In this document: positions 33,809 to 45,011 of the stretch, piece after piece
Layout of the letters: every line of letters starts with the position of its first letter
How positions within the stretch are numbered: position 1 is the first letter of the stretch
NCBI GenBank assembly: GCA_900095095.1
Contig: FMBT01000298.1
Location: 248,001 to 312,000, forward strand
Direction of reading: 5' to 3'
Length of the DNA: 64,000 nt
Source: Fragilariopsis cylindrus CCMP1102
Taxonomy: Eukaryota; Bacillariophyta; Bacillariophyceae; Bacillariales; Bacillariaceae
Program-made: the position numbers and the translations under genes
Notes under the pieces: generated by a model
What the model was told of the DNA's origin: nothing
Databases searched by the model: none
Seen by the model: the letters and a program-made list of their open reading frames with translations, nothing else

Positions 33809-34642
33809 ATGTTTACATTAGCAACTAGCAACAACGATAACAGCAACGCCAGTCCACAAGGACCGACGTTTAAGGCACCGTATCGACAAAATGCTGATGG
33901 CTCTTCTTCTATCATGACGAGCTCTTTATCAGGATTTTTTCCTCAAATTGCTCTTGGTCTAGCTCTTAAATCTGCACTTGGACTTACCATTGTCCTGTAC
34001 GCGTTGAATCAATCTCATTTATTACCTAAACCCTTAGCAGCAGTTGTTAGTAAAATTTTATTTTATCCAACCCTACCAATAACGGCATCTAAAAGGATAG
34101 GAAAATGGATATCCAAAATTGACGATACCGTTGTTATGGGAGGTGCTCCACTTACTTTATTTTTCAATTATCCACAAAAATTAAAAGACGAATATGGTGT
34201 GAAGGGGGTGATTAATATGTGTGAGGAATGGAAAGGTCCAACTCGTCAATATAAAAAGTTAGGTATTGAAGAATTGTACTTACCGACCATTGATCATTTC
34301 GAACCATCTCAAGAAGATTTGATAAGTGCTATATCATTCATTAAACGACATGAAGCTCAGGGGAATAAAGTTTACGTACATTGTCGAGCAGGTCATGGAC
34401 GATCTGGTGCAGTTGTATTAGCTTGGATGATGCATAAAAATTACCCCACCATTACTGATTCAGAAAAACTCAATGCTGAATTACGATCAATACGAAAAGT
34501 TCGGAAAAATCTTTGGAAACAACCGAATGTAAGCGCTATACACGATCGAATTATACGTAACAAGGGAAGTTTGGTTAATGTTAATGATGATTTCTTTCAG
34601 GAGGAGAAATCAGAAAAACCTTCATCGAAGAAAGAATTATAA
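33809..34642 (+). CDS. PTPMT1-like dual-specificity phosphatase
   Basis: A single exon of 277 residues from the ATG at 33809. A hydrophobic segment at about 44-65 (FPQIALGLALKSALGLTIVLY) suggests membrane anchoring. The catalytic domain follows: GVINMCEEW, the general-acid region LPTIDHFEPSQEDL, and the P-loop VHCRAGHGRSGA with Cys192 and Arg198 (CX5R). The NMCEEW and HCRAGxGRS pattern is that of the PTPMT1 group, whose mitochondrial members dephosphorylate phosphatidylglycerophosphate in cardiolipin synthesis. The substrate and location here are inferred from that family. Plant-type homologues with the same motif are the alternative. The C-terminus is Lys/Glu-rich. Confidence 0.85.
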   Translation: MFTLATSNNDNSNASPQGPTFKAPYRQNADGSSSIMTSSLSGFFPQIALGLALKSALGLTIVLYALNQSHLLPKPLAAVVSKILFYPTLPITASKRIGKWISKIDDTVVMGGAPLTLFFNYPQKLKDEYGVKGVINMCEEWKGPTRQYKKLGIEELYLPTIDHFEPSQEDLISAISFIKRHEAQGNKVYVHCRAGHGRSGAVVLAWMMHKNYPTITDSEKLNAELRSIRKVRKNLWKQPNVSAIHDRIIRNKGSLVNVNDDFFQEEKSEKPSSKKEL

Positions 34643-35386
34643 TACTGGCTAGTGGTGTGCGTAGTCGTTACTAGGTCCAATGCAAATGTACCTAATATAC
34701 TCCTACCACTACTTGTACTACCGGCATTAGAGACTTAATGCTATGTTTGCGAGTCAGTCGATCATATCCTTCATAATAATAATCTCGAAAATAATTTTTG
34801 GTAAATAAAATAAAAAATGATTTAACGTGTGAACACAAACTTGCAACACACACACACACTCACACACTCGCACACACACACAACAAAAAACATTCAAAGC
34901 GCAGACTTTAATTTTACATAGTATTCGTGCACATGTCTTCTACTGCTACAATTATATCCCCAATTTTGACAGTCTACAATACAGATGTTACAGATTTTCC
35001 CAATTATAATATTACATTGTACTATCACAAGCAGATTTATAGAGTTATGCACACGCACACGGCTGCTGAAATCTACCTCATAATTCCTAGGTTGTTACGT
35101 GCTTGGGGGAGGATTTCATCTCATATCCCACGCATTCAAAACATAAATATATATATATATATATATATATATTATGTCTTCCTGAGAAAGGTTTTTGTTT
35201 TACTACTAATAAATAGTTGTTATTGGTCCAGTCCCGCGTGAATCATTCTCGTATTATCTCTGACAATAACAAAATCAAAAACACTAGACAAAAACGGTCA
35301 AACATACCGTTGTTTGACAATGGGATCTGTACTTCATACAATTCAACTCTAGTAGTAGAGATCTCACACTATTTGTACACCCGACG
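34643..35386. other. Intergenic region with CA and AT microsatellites
   Basis: About 740 bases between PTPMT1-like and SOUL genes on the same strand. It holds a CA-rich tract at 34845-34883 and an AT run at 35145-35172. No gene is supported. Confidence 0.5.
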
Positions 35387-36678
35387 ATGATCCACATATT
35401 GTTGTTCGTTTTCGTCTGTCTTGCTCTTTCCCAAGATGCTGCTGCATTTTTGTCAGCTTCGACGGGACTTGGAGACAAGATGATTGGAATGAAAGTGAAA
35501 ACGTCTCATCCAACATCTCATCTATCGACTCTCGGTGCTGAAAAGGATTCCGTTTCATCATCGGATGACCGTTTCAACAACATCAATGGTAACGATCGTG
35601 TCAATCCTTCAAATGAACTGTTCTTCGAAGTACTGCAGGACGCTATTTATCTGAATTCTACGAAAGCGTCGTCGGATCTTCTGTCTCAGATAACCGAAAT
35701 AAGCGACAAAGAAGATTTTCTCAACAACTTACTCACCCTTGGACCAGATAGCGCATTACCAATTGGACTCGCTTTCGATTTCTAGGCAGATTTTCTCGAC
35801 GAGCACGTATGGCGTCGTTACGACGCACTCTCGATCAAATGTCGCCCGGAGATACAGATAGAAAAAAGGAAACCGTTGACAGTCGACTGCAACGAAGAAG
35901 ACGTGCTTTAGTTTCCCTTCTTCGTTCTTTATCGGAGGAAGGAGAAATCGGTAATGAAAAGGAAGATGGCGTCGATAAGGCAAACCGTCGTCCTGCAATA
36001 ACGAATCTAGAGAAGAAAGCCACCAAGGCTTCAAAAGATTCACCAACCACATCTCGCAGACCCGCTGACCTCGAAACACCAGAATATGAAGTAATATCTG
36101 CAGTGGAGGACAAAACAAAGTTTGAAATTCGTCGTTATAAGCCTTATTCGGTTTGCTCTGTAAACATGGTTAAACCACGCCCAAAGGATTCCATCAAAAC
36201 GGATGAAAAAATCAGCTCACCAGAATTAGGCGGTGCCGGTTCATTTGGAGCATTAGCAGGTTACCTATTCGGTAAGAATGACAAATCTTTGGCAATGAAA
36301 ATGACTACACCAGTACAAACGAGCATGGAAACATCGTCGTCAAAAACTACTGAGGCTGAAGGTGATCGACAGATGGAGTTTATCTTACCATCAGATTATT
36401 GGGGAACAGAAAAAATGAAAACAGCTCCTTTGCCACTAGAGGGAAGTGGTGTGACATTAATAGAACGGGACAGTGAAGAAAGAGCTGTTATAATGTTTGG
36501 TGGTTACGCCTCGAAAAAGGAAGCTGAAAAGCGAAAGAAAGAATTATTGTCTGCACTAAAAAGGGATTCAAAATGGAAACCTGTAGAAAATACTGAAACT
36601 CTTGCTCAATATAACGACCCGTTCACTGTGCCTTGGCGCCGACTCAATGAAGTTTCTGTCAAAGTTGAGCAGCGATAA
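35387..36678 (+). CDS. SOUL heme-binding family protein with plastid-targeting presequence, frame-disrupted
   Basis: The N-terminal frame (35387 to about 35762) starts MIHILLFVFVCLALSQDAAAFLSAS, a signal peptide followed by an AAAF cleavage motif. In diatoms a Phe after the cleavage site marks import into the complex plastid. The frame then breaks near 35760-35765: an extra T in the ATTGG run would join LTLGPDSALP to a second frame reading TRFRFLGRFSRRARMASLRR, for about 430 residues. The SOUL domain follows at about residues 240-430 (EYEVISAVEDKTKFEIRRYK, GSFGALAGYLFGKNDKSLAM, MKMTTPV, MEFILPSDYW, MFGGYASKKEAEKR, YNDPFTVPWRRLNEV). SOUL proteins bind heme or tetrapyrroles; plastid forms occur in algae. 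The frame break is probably a sequence error. An independent start at 35809 would lack targeting. Confidence 0.85.
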
Positions 36679-37244
36679 TATAAAGGTAATTCAAAGAATA
36701 TCTTGGGTGATTAAGCTTATATAATTGCAGAAATAAGTTATATTTTATTGCCTTCCATACTGTACAGCATTTTATCAGCAAATGCATTGTGTTGTCCTTA
36801 ATGTATCTCCAATATCTCAACAGGTTTAATTTAATCGAATCTTACTTCAAGTAGACCAACAACAAGAGGATCAAAATTAGGAAATTTGTGTATTTCTTTG
36901 AGCTGTCACCCTTTGTGTTCTTCTTTTTGTCTTCGTTTCCCACTGAGACATCTTCTGCATTTCTGACGCCAAGTTGTTACTTCGAAGTACTACAGTATAC
37001 CATGAAGAGAATTTTTTTAAGCATCAGCACTACTTCAGTACTTATTATCACGCCTTGCTCGAAATTCAAAAAAAGTTGTCCTCTTCACATCATCGCTCCT
37101 TGTATAACGGACAATTACAACATTAAATGTAGATACGATACGTCCCATACTCAAATACTAATCCTATTTCGAAAGCACTAGCAGTAGTTCTGAAAAAATC
37201 ACAAATAAGACAATTCAATATATTGCGGCTATTGTACTTGTACC
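36679..37244. other. Intergenic region between SOUL and UGM genes
   Basis: About 560 bases, AT-rich, with a TACTTCAAGTA copy at 36843-36853 and a TTACTTCGAAGTA variant near 36979-36991. No gene is seen. Confidence 0.4.
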
Positions 37245-38606
37245 ATGGCGAAAGGAACAGTAGTGATTGTTACGTTGATTTTGACTTCCTGTATTTGTAT
37301 CTCATTCGTTCTCCGTACCGCCACGCAACTATCAGCATTACTATACTTGCAACAAAATTTTAATGATGTCCCTGTAATATTACCCAAAAAGCGATTAGTT
37401 GTACCAGATGATATCGCTGAAGTCGACAAAGTTCAAGAGTATGACGTTTGTATTGCTGGAGCAGGACTGTCAGGTGCTGTTATTGCCGAACGGTATGCAT
37501 CACAACTCAATCAAAGTGTTGTGATTATTGAAAAACGAAATCATATTGGTGGCAATTGTTACGACTATATCGATGAAGAAACGGGAATTCGAGTTAGTCA
37601 GTATGGAGCACATTTGTTCCATACTGATAATTCACGAGTATGGAAGTATGTTCAACTTTTTTCGGACTGGACAAAGTACGAGCATGAAGTTGTTGGGGTT
37701 GTTAATGGTAAGCATGTTCCAATACCGGTCAACATTGAAACAGTCAATACCCTGTTCGACCTTAACATAACAAGCACAGAAGAAATGGACAATTGGCTAT
37801 CTGAGGAACAAGTGAAATATGACCACGAGCCTAAGAATTCAGAAGAAATGGCATTGTCAAGAGTGGGACGTCGACTTTATGAACTTATTTTCCATCCGTA
37901 CACCATCAAGCAATGGAATAAAGAGCCAAGTGAACTTGGACCTGAAGTTACTGCTAGAATTCCCGTTCGAAATAATCACGACAGTCGGTATTTTGGAGAT
38001 CCATTTCAAGCGTTACCAACCAGTGGGTACACTGCTATATTTGATAACTTACTCTGCCATCCAAACATTGACGTTCGTTTGGACACAGATTACTTTAAAG
38101 TTAGGGACACTCTTCGTTGTAAGCATACCTACTTTACAGGGCCTATTGATACATATTTTGCACATTTGGGTTATAAAAAATTGGAATACAGAAGTTTAGA
38201 CTTTGAACGCAAGGTCGTACGAGACACGGGTGAACGGGGCACATTTCAACCGAAGTTTGTTGTTAATCATCCATCGGCTGGAACTGATTTTACACGAATT
38301 GTTGAATACAAACACTTACTAAATCAAACTAGTGATCACACTATACTGTTTGTTGAACGATCGAAGGATGGAGGAGAACCATACTATCCAGTACCCAATG
38401 AAGAAAATAAAGCTCTATATCGACGATACCAGGGATTGGCTGCCAAAGAAGATAATGTAACATTTGTAGGTCGTCTTGCTAACTACAAATATTTCAATAT
38501 GGATCAAGCGATTATCAATGCTCTAGAGCTCTTCGAGAAAGATAATGGTGTCCTTTCACAAGAAAAGGATCCCATCGCTTCGTGTGTTGCTACCACTAGT
38601 ACATAA
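37245..38606 (+). CDS. glf: UDP-galactopyranose mutase with an N-terminal membrane anchor
   Basis: Interconverts UDP-galactopyranose and UDP-galactofuranose with reduced FAD, supplying galactofuranose for glycans. Single exon, 453 residues. A hydrophobic segment at about 5-23 (TVVIVTLILTSCICISFVL) is a signal anchor, suggesting a Golgi or ER luminal enzyme. The FAD-binding motif is CIAGAGLSGAVIAE at 69-82. Family blocks: EKRNHIGGNCYDYIDEETGI, GAHLFHTDNSRVWKYVQLF, HPYTIKQWNKEPSELGPEV, RIPVRNNHDSRYFGD, FTGPIDTYF, the C-terminal PYYPVPNEENKALYRRY and FVGRLANYKYFNMDQAI. The sequence looks close to the bacterial-type enzyme by eye, and the intron-free gene would fit old transfer, but only a tree can tell. 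Confidence 0.95.
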   Translation: MAKGTVVIVTLILTSCICISFVLRTATQLSALLYLQQNFNDVPVILPKKRLVVPDDIAEVDKVQEYDVCIAGAGLSGAVIAERYASQLNQSVVIIEKRNHIGGNCYDYIDEETGIRVSQYGAHLFHTDNSRVWKYVQLFSDWTKYEHEVVGVVNGKHVPIPVNIETVNTLFDLNITSTEEMDNWLSEEQVKYDHEPKNSEEMALSRVGRRLYELIFHPYTIKQWNKEPSELGPEVTARIPVRNNHDSRYFGDPFQALPTSGYTAIFDNLLCHPNIDVRLDTDYFKVRDTLRCKHTYFTGPIDTYFAHLGYKKLEYRSLDFERKVVRDTGERGTFQPKFVVNHPSAGTDFTRIVEYKHLLNQTSDHTILFVERSKDGGEPYYPVPNEENKALYRRYQGLAAKEDNVTFVGRLANYKYFNMDQAIINALELFEKDNGVLSQEKDPIASCVATTST

Positions 38607-38851
38607 TCAGTAGTAAGAAATGAATTCGTGATCGAGACGACAAAAAAAAAAGAAAAAGTATTTTTGATGTGTGTACAATATATAATGTAATATCTATTTT
38701 TTATATAATGTAATATCTATTTTATTTATATTTTATTTCTTTGTGTATAATTACAATTTGAGTAAAATCTATTGAGACTCTCTATAAAATTCCCTAGCCA
38801 GGAGTAGTACATAAAAATTGAACGGTTAGCGTTAATAGCTTACCAAACCCG

Positions 38852-40331
38852 TCAACGTGACGAATTGAGTAAATGTAAATGATTATTCAATTCAGAAGGA
38901 TTGGCTTGACTGTTGCCCCGAACATGTCCAAAGGTTTTTGGTGGTGATTTCGTGCCGCTCTTAATCTTTTTCTTCAGATCTAGTGAATTATTTGAGTACC
39001 CTTTGGAATGTTTAGAGGATGATCTATTCGGAAGAGTCAACGATTGACGGATGATTTCCTTCCCTTGGACCCATGGATGGTGCATCACTTCGGCGAGAGT
39101 GAGTCGCTTGTTGGGGTTACCCCAAAAGAATCCTTGAAGTAAATCGCAGGCTTCCGGTGAAATAGATATATCTAATGCTTGATAACATTTTTTAATCCAC
39201 CCATAGATATATTGGCAAAGCGTTTTCAGTAGGATGTGCCCATTTGAATGGAGCAAGACCAACAAGCATCACAAACAAGACAACTCCTACCGACCAAAGA
39301 TCGGTCGCGAATGCATCTACACTGACCTCTTTCGAAATAATTTCCGGTGCTGCGTACATTAATTTACCGCCTTGCCCTTGAGCTATCATAAGTCTGCGTG
39401 ATGTCCCTCCAGAAACATCACCTACACCACCAGTTTCAGAATCTGTATATGGTACTCGTAAGCTTATTCCAGGATCAATCAAGCAAACCTTGTCGTTTTC
39501 GTCCAATAATAGATTCTCGAGACAAATATCTCGATGACAGACGCCTTTTTTCTGTAAGAGGTCTACAGCCAGAAGTAATTGTCGAAACCAGATTCTGGCA
39601 GAACTCTCATCGAATCCAGTTGCTCCAGTGCTACTATTAGCGACAGTAGATCGTACTGAACGATATCCCATAAATTCTATTAGTCGTCCGTACAGGTCCC
39701 CTCCATTTAAGTACGGCATCACTGTGTATAGACAATTATCATCCTGTAGGACCTCCAATGTACCTGCAACGTGTGGATGGTAATTTCCTAATAGTTGAAG
39801 GGCAGCAATCTCTTTGATCGGATCTTCTAAATGTCTCCCTCGTAGCGCATGAACTTTTTTCCATTCTGATATCTTGACGGCAGCCTGAAGGTCTGTACTT
39901 TCCCATTCTACCGAGGAACAATCGATATCATGATCTTGACGGTCTTCTTGGTTCAGTTTTTTGTTGGGTGTTTTCTTGATCCGTTTTAGCACGAGACAGA
40001 CCCGGACACTGCCATAATTAGTCCGAGCGAGTTTTTTTGTGAGTAGATAGGCGGTATCGGTGGAAGATTTACTATGATTACCAGTACTATTCGATTGAAC
40101 AAGGACATTTTTCAAATGGTGTATAGTACCCGACTTGTGGTCTCGAGCACGAAGCTCTACCAACCCACCACGGAAAACTTTAGGTGCTGGAAAGTCTAGG
40201 GGACGACTTGCTTTGCCGGCACTCGCAACATCGTTGTATCTCAAAGTAGCATGACGATCATGATCTGCAACGCCGTATTCATCTAAACTATCATCCTCCA
40301 ATTGGTTCTGGTTCTGCCATAGACCATGCAT
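38852..40331 (-). CDS. Protein kinase-like protein 1 (DPG in place of DFG), frame-disrupted
   Basis: Starts at ATG complement(40329..40331) with MHGLWQNQNQLEDDSLDEYG. Kinase features: Lys153 in AAVKISEW, a hinge YTVMPYLNGGDLYGRLIEF, the catalytic loop HRDICLEN at 266-273 (Lys of HRDxKxxN replaced by Cys), DPG at 286-288 instead of DFG, AAPEI in place of APE, and DLWSVGVVLFVMLVGLAPF. Near 39217 the frame changes: one reading stops after HPTENALPIYLWVD, while the next frame carries the C-lobe (CQYIYGWIKKCYQALDISIS, RLTLAEVMHHPWV). Alignment to the paralog at 42.7-44.1 kb fits two missing bases (or one extra) in a T run. The tail is Lys/Ser-rich. The family is a Ser/Thr kinase group seen expanded in diatoms; substrates and activity are unknown. 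Confidence 0.8.
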
Positions 40332-41833
40332 GATAATACTATTAGATATTTGGTTTGGAGAACGAGCTGAGTAAATTGATGCAGCAATCCCGTCAATCAA
40401 CTTTTTGTCTCACTCCCTCACTCTCTCCAACACAAACAAACAATCTTCTCTCTCTCTCTCTCTTTCTATTCCGAATTCACTCTGCCCTATCTCTCACAAA
40501 ACATACAAATAATCTTTCTCTCTCTCTCTCTCTCTTGCTCTTTTAAATTCAACACGACTACTGATCTGCTTTATGATTACTTCTCTATTAGTTGTGTATT
40601 AAATCTGGCTTAGACTTAGATATGTCTTTCTAGCTTACTCATTCGCTGAATTGTTGCAGTTGATTCGGTATTATACCTGTTACTTAACATTCACGACAAA
40701 ACGAAAAGATAATGCTGGCCAATTTATTGTTCAAGTCCCAATGATTGTGTGTGTGAGGTGACGGCTTAACAGTAAAGAATGCTCTTAAAGCCAGAATGGA
40801 AACACATGTTATGACACGATTGGAACAAGCAAATGAATGTGACTTTACACGAATTAGCTGGCCGAAATGCTAACCACGCGAGAATTTAAATATAAACAGA
40901 TGTGTGAATTGCACTAAGAAGAAGTACTTGAAGTAGTATTTCGGTCCAATGAGTCGAGTGAAAAATAGCTGTTAGTCCGAACACATTCTTGTACAAGTCA
41001 AGTTAAGTGTAATTATTACGTCTTTGTTGTTCAGATACAGTTTCAACAATAACTAGCCTGTCTGTGGCTGGTTTTGATAACTGAAAATTGTTGTATACAG
41101 TAGTCCTTTTTTTTGTCTTGTTCATCATTAGTAGTTGCTCTCTTTTATTTTTGATGTTGGGTGCTGATTGATTGATTCTATTGCTGTCATTGATTATGGT
41201 ATTTTAGGATCGATGGTAGGCGCTACTATCAATCTTGAAAGTGGTTGTTTCTCTGCATAAGATGTAGTTGCTGATGCCATTGCCAGCAGTTCCTTTAGAT
41301 TAGAGACACCTACTGCACTGCAACAACCCCTGCCATGCCCCCTCTGCTCTAGCTCTAGTAGGTTCAATAGTGATGCAACACCATACTAGAGAGAGGAGAT
41401 CTAGATGTTTGATGTAACTACCAGTAATCTCATGGCTGTTGGTGCCAATGTGGGTCCCTTTCTCATTGATGATAATACTCAACCTTGTCTTTCCTGCACT
41501 TTTTGTTTACTGCTGTAGATATAGCTGTATAGCTACTAGGACTACAGTACTGTATCAATACAGCTAGTAGTAGTAATAGTACAGTACTGTATGTACTCGT
41601 AACTTGATTGTTGTTCAATTTACTCGCGTAGAATTTCCCCTGAATATTCATGCGCGCACACAGACTTGCGCGCAGAAGCATATTTAATTATATAAAAGCA
41701 AAACGTCTGTTGCTTTTCCACGAAGAAGAAAGTTGAACAGTTGAACCAAATCCGAGTACAATGGCAATACGTAAGCTGGAACAACTATACTAGGATTAAG
41801 GAAGAATAGAATATACAACAACCCGGAACAACA
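40332..41833. other. Intergenic region upstream of kinase 1 and the QCR8-like gene
   Basis: About 1.5 kb containing two CT-rich tracts just upstream of kinase 1 (about 40448-40467 and 40517-40536), a TACTTGAAGTA at 40925-40935, and inverted TACTGTA/TACAGTA words near 41540-41590. No coding sequence is supported. Confidence 0.45.
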
Positions 41834-42503
41834 ATGATTCGTGCATTTTCCCGTACACGTGTCCTTAAAGGGCCAGGAAGATCCGATGTTGATCTTGCCA
41901 TGACCAAATGGTGGGGTAAGAAGAGGCCAGCAGAAGGACAGGTAAGAAAGTCGACCTTTCATGATGTAGTAGCGGTGATAGACCGTACTGTATCAAGTTA
42001 GTTTCTATGTTTTCAATATATCTATTGTTCCCCTAACATTTTCTGTTTTATAACAACCAATTTTATTATCTCTGTTATTAATATTTCTACTACTACTATA
42101 TTAGATCACGAAATCAATCTCTGCCCATGAACAATTTGTTGTCGGTCCATGGCTTAAAACTTTTCCCGCTAAGGTAAGCATTATTGGATGATGGCATTGA
42201 ATGTTTTTGTAGGGAAGAATTCCCGAAGCAGCTATTTTCACTTGTGCTTGTATTCTTATCCAGGAACATCGAATCGAATAAGAAAAAAACTCTAATATAC
42301 ATACTTTTTCATTTCGTTCGAAAATCATCGATTTTATTTATCTATTTTTTTGGAACTACTCTACTTGAAAAATAATCACACAGATCATTCGACGTGCACC
42401 GGTTTATATTGTCTACCCAGGTGGAGCACTATTACTCACCTATGGTAGTATCCAATATGCTGGAGCATTAACTGCAGCTGATGACTACTCCCATCGACCA
42501 TAA
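41834..42503 (+). CDS. Small mitochondrial protein, probable cytochrome bc1 subunit QCR8-like
   Basis: Three tiny exons, 41834-41941, 42105-42173 and 42384-42503, give 98 residues with all GT-AG junctions in phase 0. The protein starts MIRAFSRTRVLKGPGRSDVD (basic, like a presequence), then KWWGKKRPAEG, ITKSISAHEQFVVGPWLKTF and IIRRAPVYIVYPGGALLLTY with a membrane segment at about 65-85. The ISxxEQ...K.FP.KIIRRAP...VYPG order resembles QCR8/UQCRQ, a small membrane subunit of respiratory complex III (S-x-E-Q before a kinked helix). The match rests on a few positions, so another small respiratory-chain subunit is possible. It lies between the two paralogous kinases but on the opposite strand. 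Confidence 0.6.
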
Positions 42504-42727
42504 AAATATTATCATTACACAATATATTAACATTATCATTACAAAAATAAAATACCAATCTATTGACAAATTATGTTTGGAAATCGCCCGATCTCTCTAA
42601 TGTTGGAAAGCTGAGGAATAGTCACCATTAAAATAGATATATCATATAAATTTCATCCAGATGAACAATCTAAACACATCAAGCATGTACTGTATTATAT
42701 TATATTATAATATTATTTTATATGAAT

Positions 42728-44093
42728 CTAGTAATATGGCAATGGTTCTGGTGGTGGAGGTTGAACTACTTCTCCAGTGTTAACCCATGGATGTGCCATA
42801 ATTTCAGCCAATGTTAGTCTATCTCTTGGATCTACTTGTAGCATACTTTGAAGGAGATCTCCTCCATTCTGCGAAAGACGTATATCCCAACTTTCTAGCT
42901 GTCGGATTAAATTACCATTAACAATAAGGTCGAATCGTTGATCGGTTTGACTTGCTTGATCGTATGGGGGGAATCCGGTCAACATTATGTACAGTATGAC
43001 CCCAGCTGCCCATAGATCAATTGAAAAACCATCAAAGGCATTTGTATTTGCAAAAATTTCTGGTGACATATAATTGTGCTTGCCACATACTCCTTGTGGC
43101 TTTATCAGTCGCCGTATGGTCCCTCTTGTTACGTCCGTTACATTACCTTGTCGTGTCGGATCACTATATGGTACCCTCAGACACATACCCATATCAATTA
43201 TCAAACAGTTTTCACTACTAACTAATACATTTTCCAATGATAAATCACGATGACAAACACCAACGGATTGCAAATGTTGAAGGCCCTATAATAATAGCAT
43301 ACGATATTGAGGATAATAAGAGAGATGGATGAGTAAAACAAACATGATCTTTTCACGTATATATTACAGTATGTATGCATTTTCGGTTATAACTTACCAA
43401 CAAAATTTGTCTAAACCAAAATCGGGCAACTGGTTCTGGCATTCCAATTTCCCCACCACTTTCTTCGGCATATTTCACAACAACACCAAACAAGTCTCCT
43501 CCACTACAGTATGGCATAACGGTAAAGAGATATTCATCGTCCTGTAATACTTCTATCGGTCCAAGAACATGTGGATTTTTACCTCCAATAAGTTGCATTG
43601 CTGCTACCTCTTTGATTGGATCCTCTAGTAATCGACCTCTCATGTGATGCACACGTGCCCATTCGATCATTTTAATTGCAACATACGAATTTGTAGTTTC
43701 CCATACGATCGGCGCATGAGGACTACCCGGTTCGACTCTCGCAGCTCTTGCTGCATCGTCGGCTGCAACACCACGATGCCGTCGAAGAACGACGCATGCC
43801 CATACTGAACCATAAATAGCATCCTGTAAACGTTTATGTGGTGCATAGGCAACAAATTGAGTATTCATATTATTAGCAGGACCGCCACCACCACCTTTCT
43901 GACATGCTGGTGACATTCCAAGATCTTCACGGTGGATAACTCCGGACCAAACTTTTCTGCTACCCGTATTCGAATCAACAACCAACGCATTCACACGAAC
44001 ACCTCTACCAACTATCGGAGATGGAAATTCAAGTGGTCGGTTTGGCTCTCCATTGGCCTCTACCTGCTCGAATGTTACTTGAGCATGCTCCAT
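42728..44093 (-). CDS. Protein kinase-like protein 2 (DMG in place of DFG)
   Basis: Exons complement(43398..44093) and complement(42728..43285) give 417 residues, in frame throughout. Motifs: Lys141 in YVAIKMIEWARVHHMRGRLL, LEDPIKEVAAMQLIG, the hinge LFTVMPYCSGGDLFGVVVKY, HRDLSLEN at 244-251 (Ser where Lys is usual), DMG at 263-265 instead of DFG, YMSPEI in place of APE, and DLWAAGVILYIMLTGFPPY. It ends PPPPEPLPYY. The N-terminal 90 residues contain NRPLEFPSPIVGRGVRVNAL, also seen in paralog 1 (SRPLDFPAPKVFRGGLVELR), so the shared region is more than the kinase domain. Asp of the metal-binding triplet is kept in DMG, so activity is possible. Biological role unknown. Confidence 0.85.
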
Positions 44094-45011
44094 TATAAAT
44101 GATAATTATTGTAAACTATCACTGTCTTTCTTCTTCTCTTACTTGAGATTTATTTATCTAATCGGCACCGGTTTGAAATATACCGTGTATGTATATATAT
44201 GGTAATTTTGTTTTTCAATTTATTATTTTTGTTTTATTTTATTTTATTTTCTGTTCGTAGATTGTAGAAAGATTATCTCCAAATGATGATTTGGCAACGA
44301 TTTTTTTGTAAAAATTGGTATTCTATAGGTTGTTGTTCAAAGATCAGTATCTTCGACGATGACGATTTGAACTATTTATTTACTCCAAAATTGTTTTATC
44401 TAGCTAACAGGCAGTTCATTCAATATCTCCCGAGGCAAGTTATTTTTGTTGATTGTTGTCGTCGATTGATTTAGAGCGATAGACGATCTTCACTAAGCGT
44501 TTCCAGAAGTTGAAGATGAACCTTCCATTCACAGATAACGAAAGATTCAACTCGTCTATTGTCTAGACGAAGGACAAAGGTGAGACCTCGACTGAGCTTA
44601 CTGGGTGTTCAATGTCTTACGATCTACTATCTAATTTATGTCAACAATGAAAAAACTGCTACAAACTGTACTTGTTGTAGCCGTCAATTATTTAAAAAAA
44701 GACTTCTTACTTCAAGTATTCACTCTCAATTTTGACGCGCACACAAAAGAAATAAAAAGTTTTTTGCGCGCGATTCAGGCTTTTCTTCTATTCTTTCCAA
44801 CGATTTTTTTAAAACACGCGACAATTCACCGTGTTGTTTCCGTCATGAAAAGCAGCTGAATTATCTCGCACGTTTCTTCATGCTATCTTCGCTCATAAAA
44901 AGCAATTGAGGCAAAATAAAAACGTATCAAATCCAAAGTGATTGATCGATTGGACGACTAGAGCAAACAACAAGCATAGAATTAATACATATTAAATAAA
45001 TAGTTCTTAAA
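44094..45011. promoter_or_regulatory. Shared upstream region of divergent kinase 2 and coiled-coil genes
   Basis: About 920 bases between start codons. It contains a TACTTCAAGTA at 44708-44718 and GCGCGC words near 44738-44773 followed by TTTT runs. No gene is supported. Confidence 0.4.
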
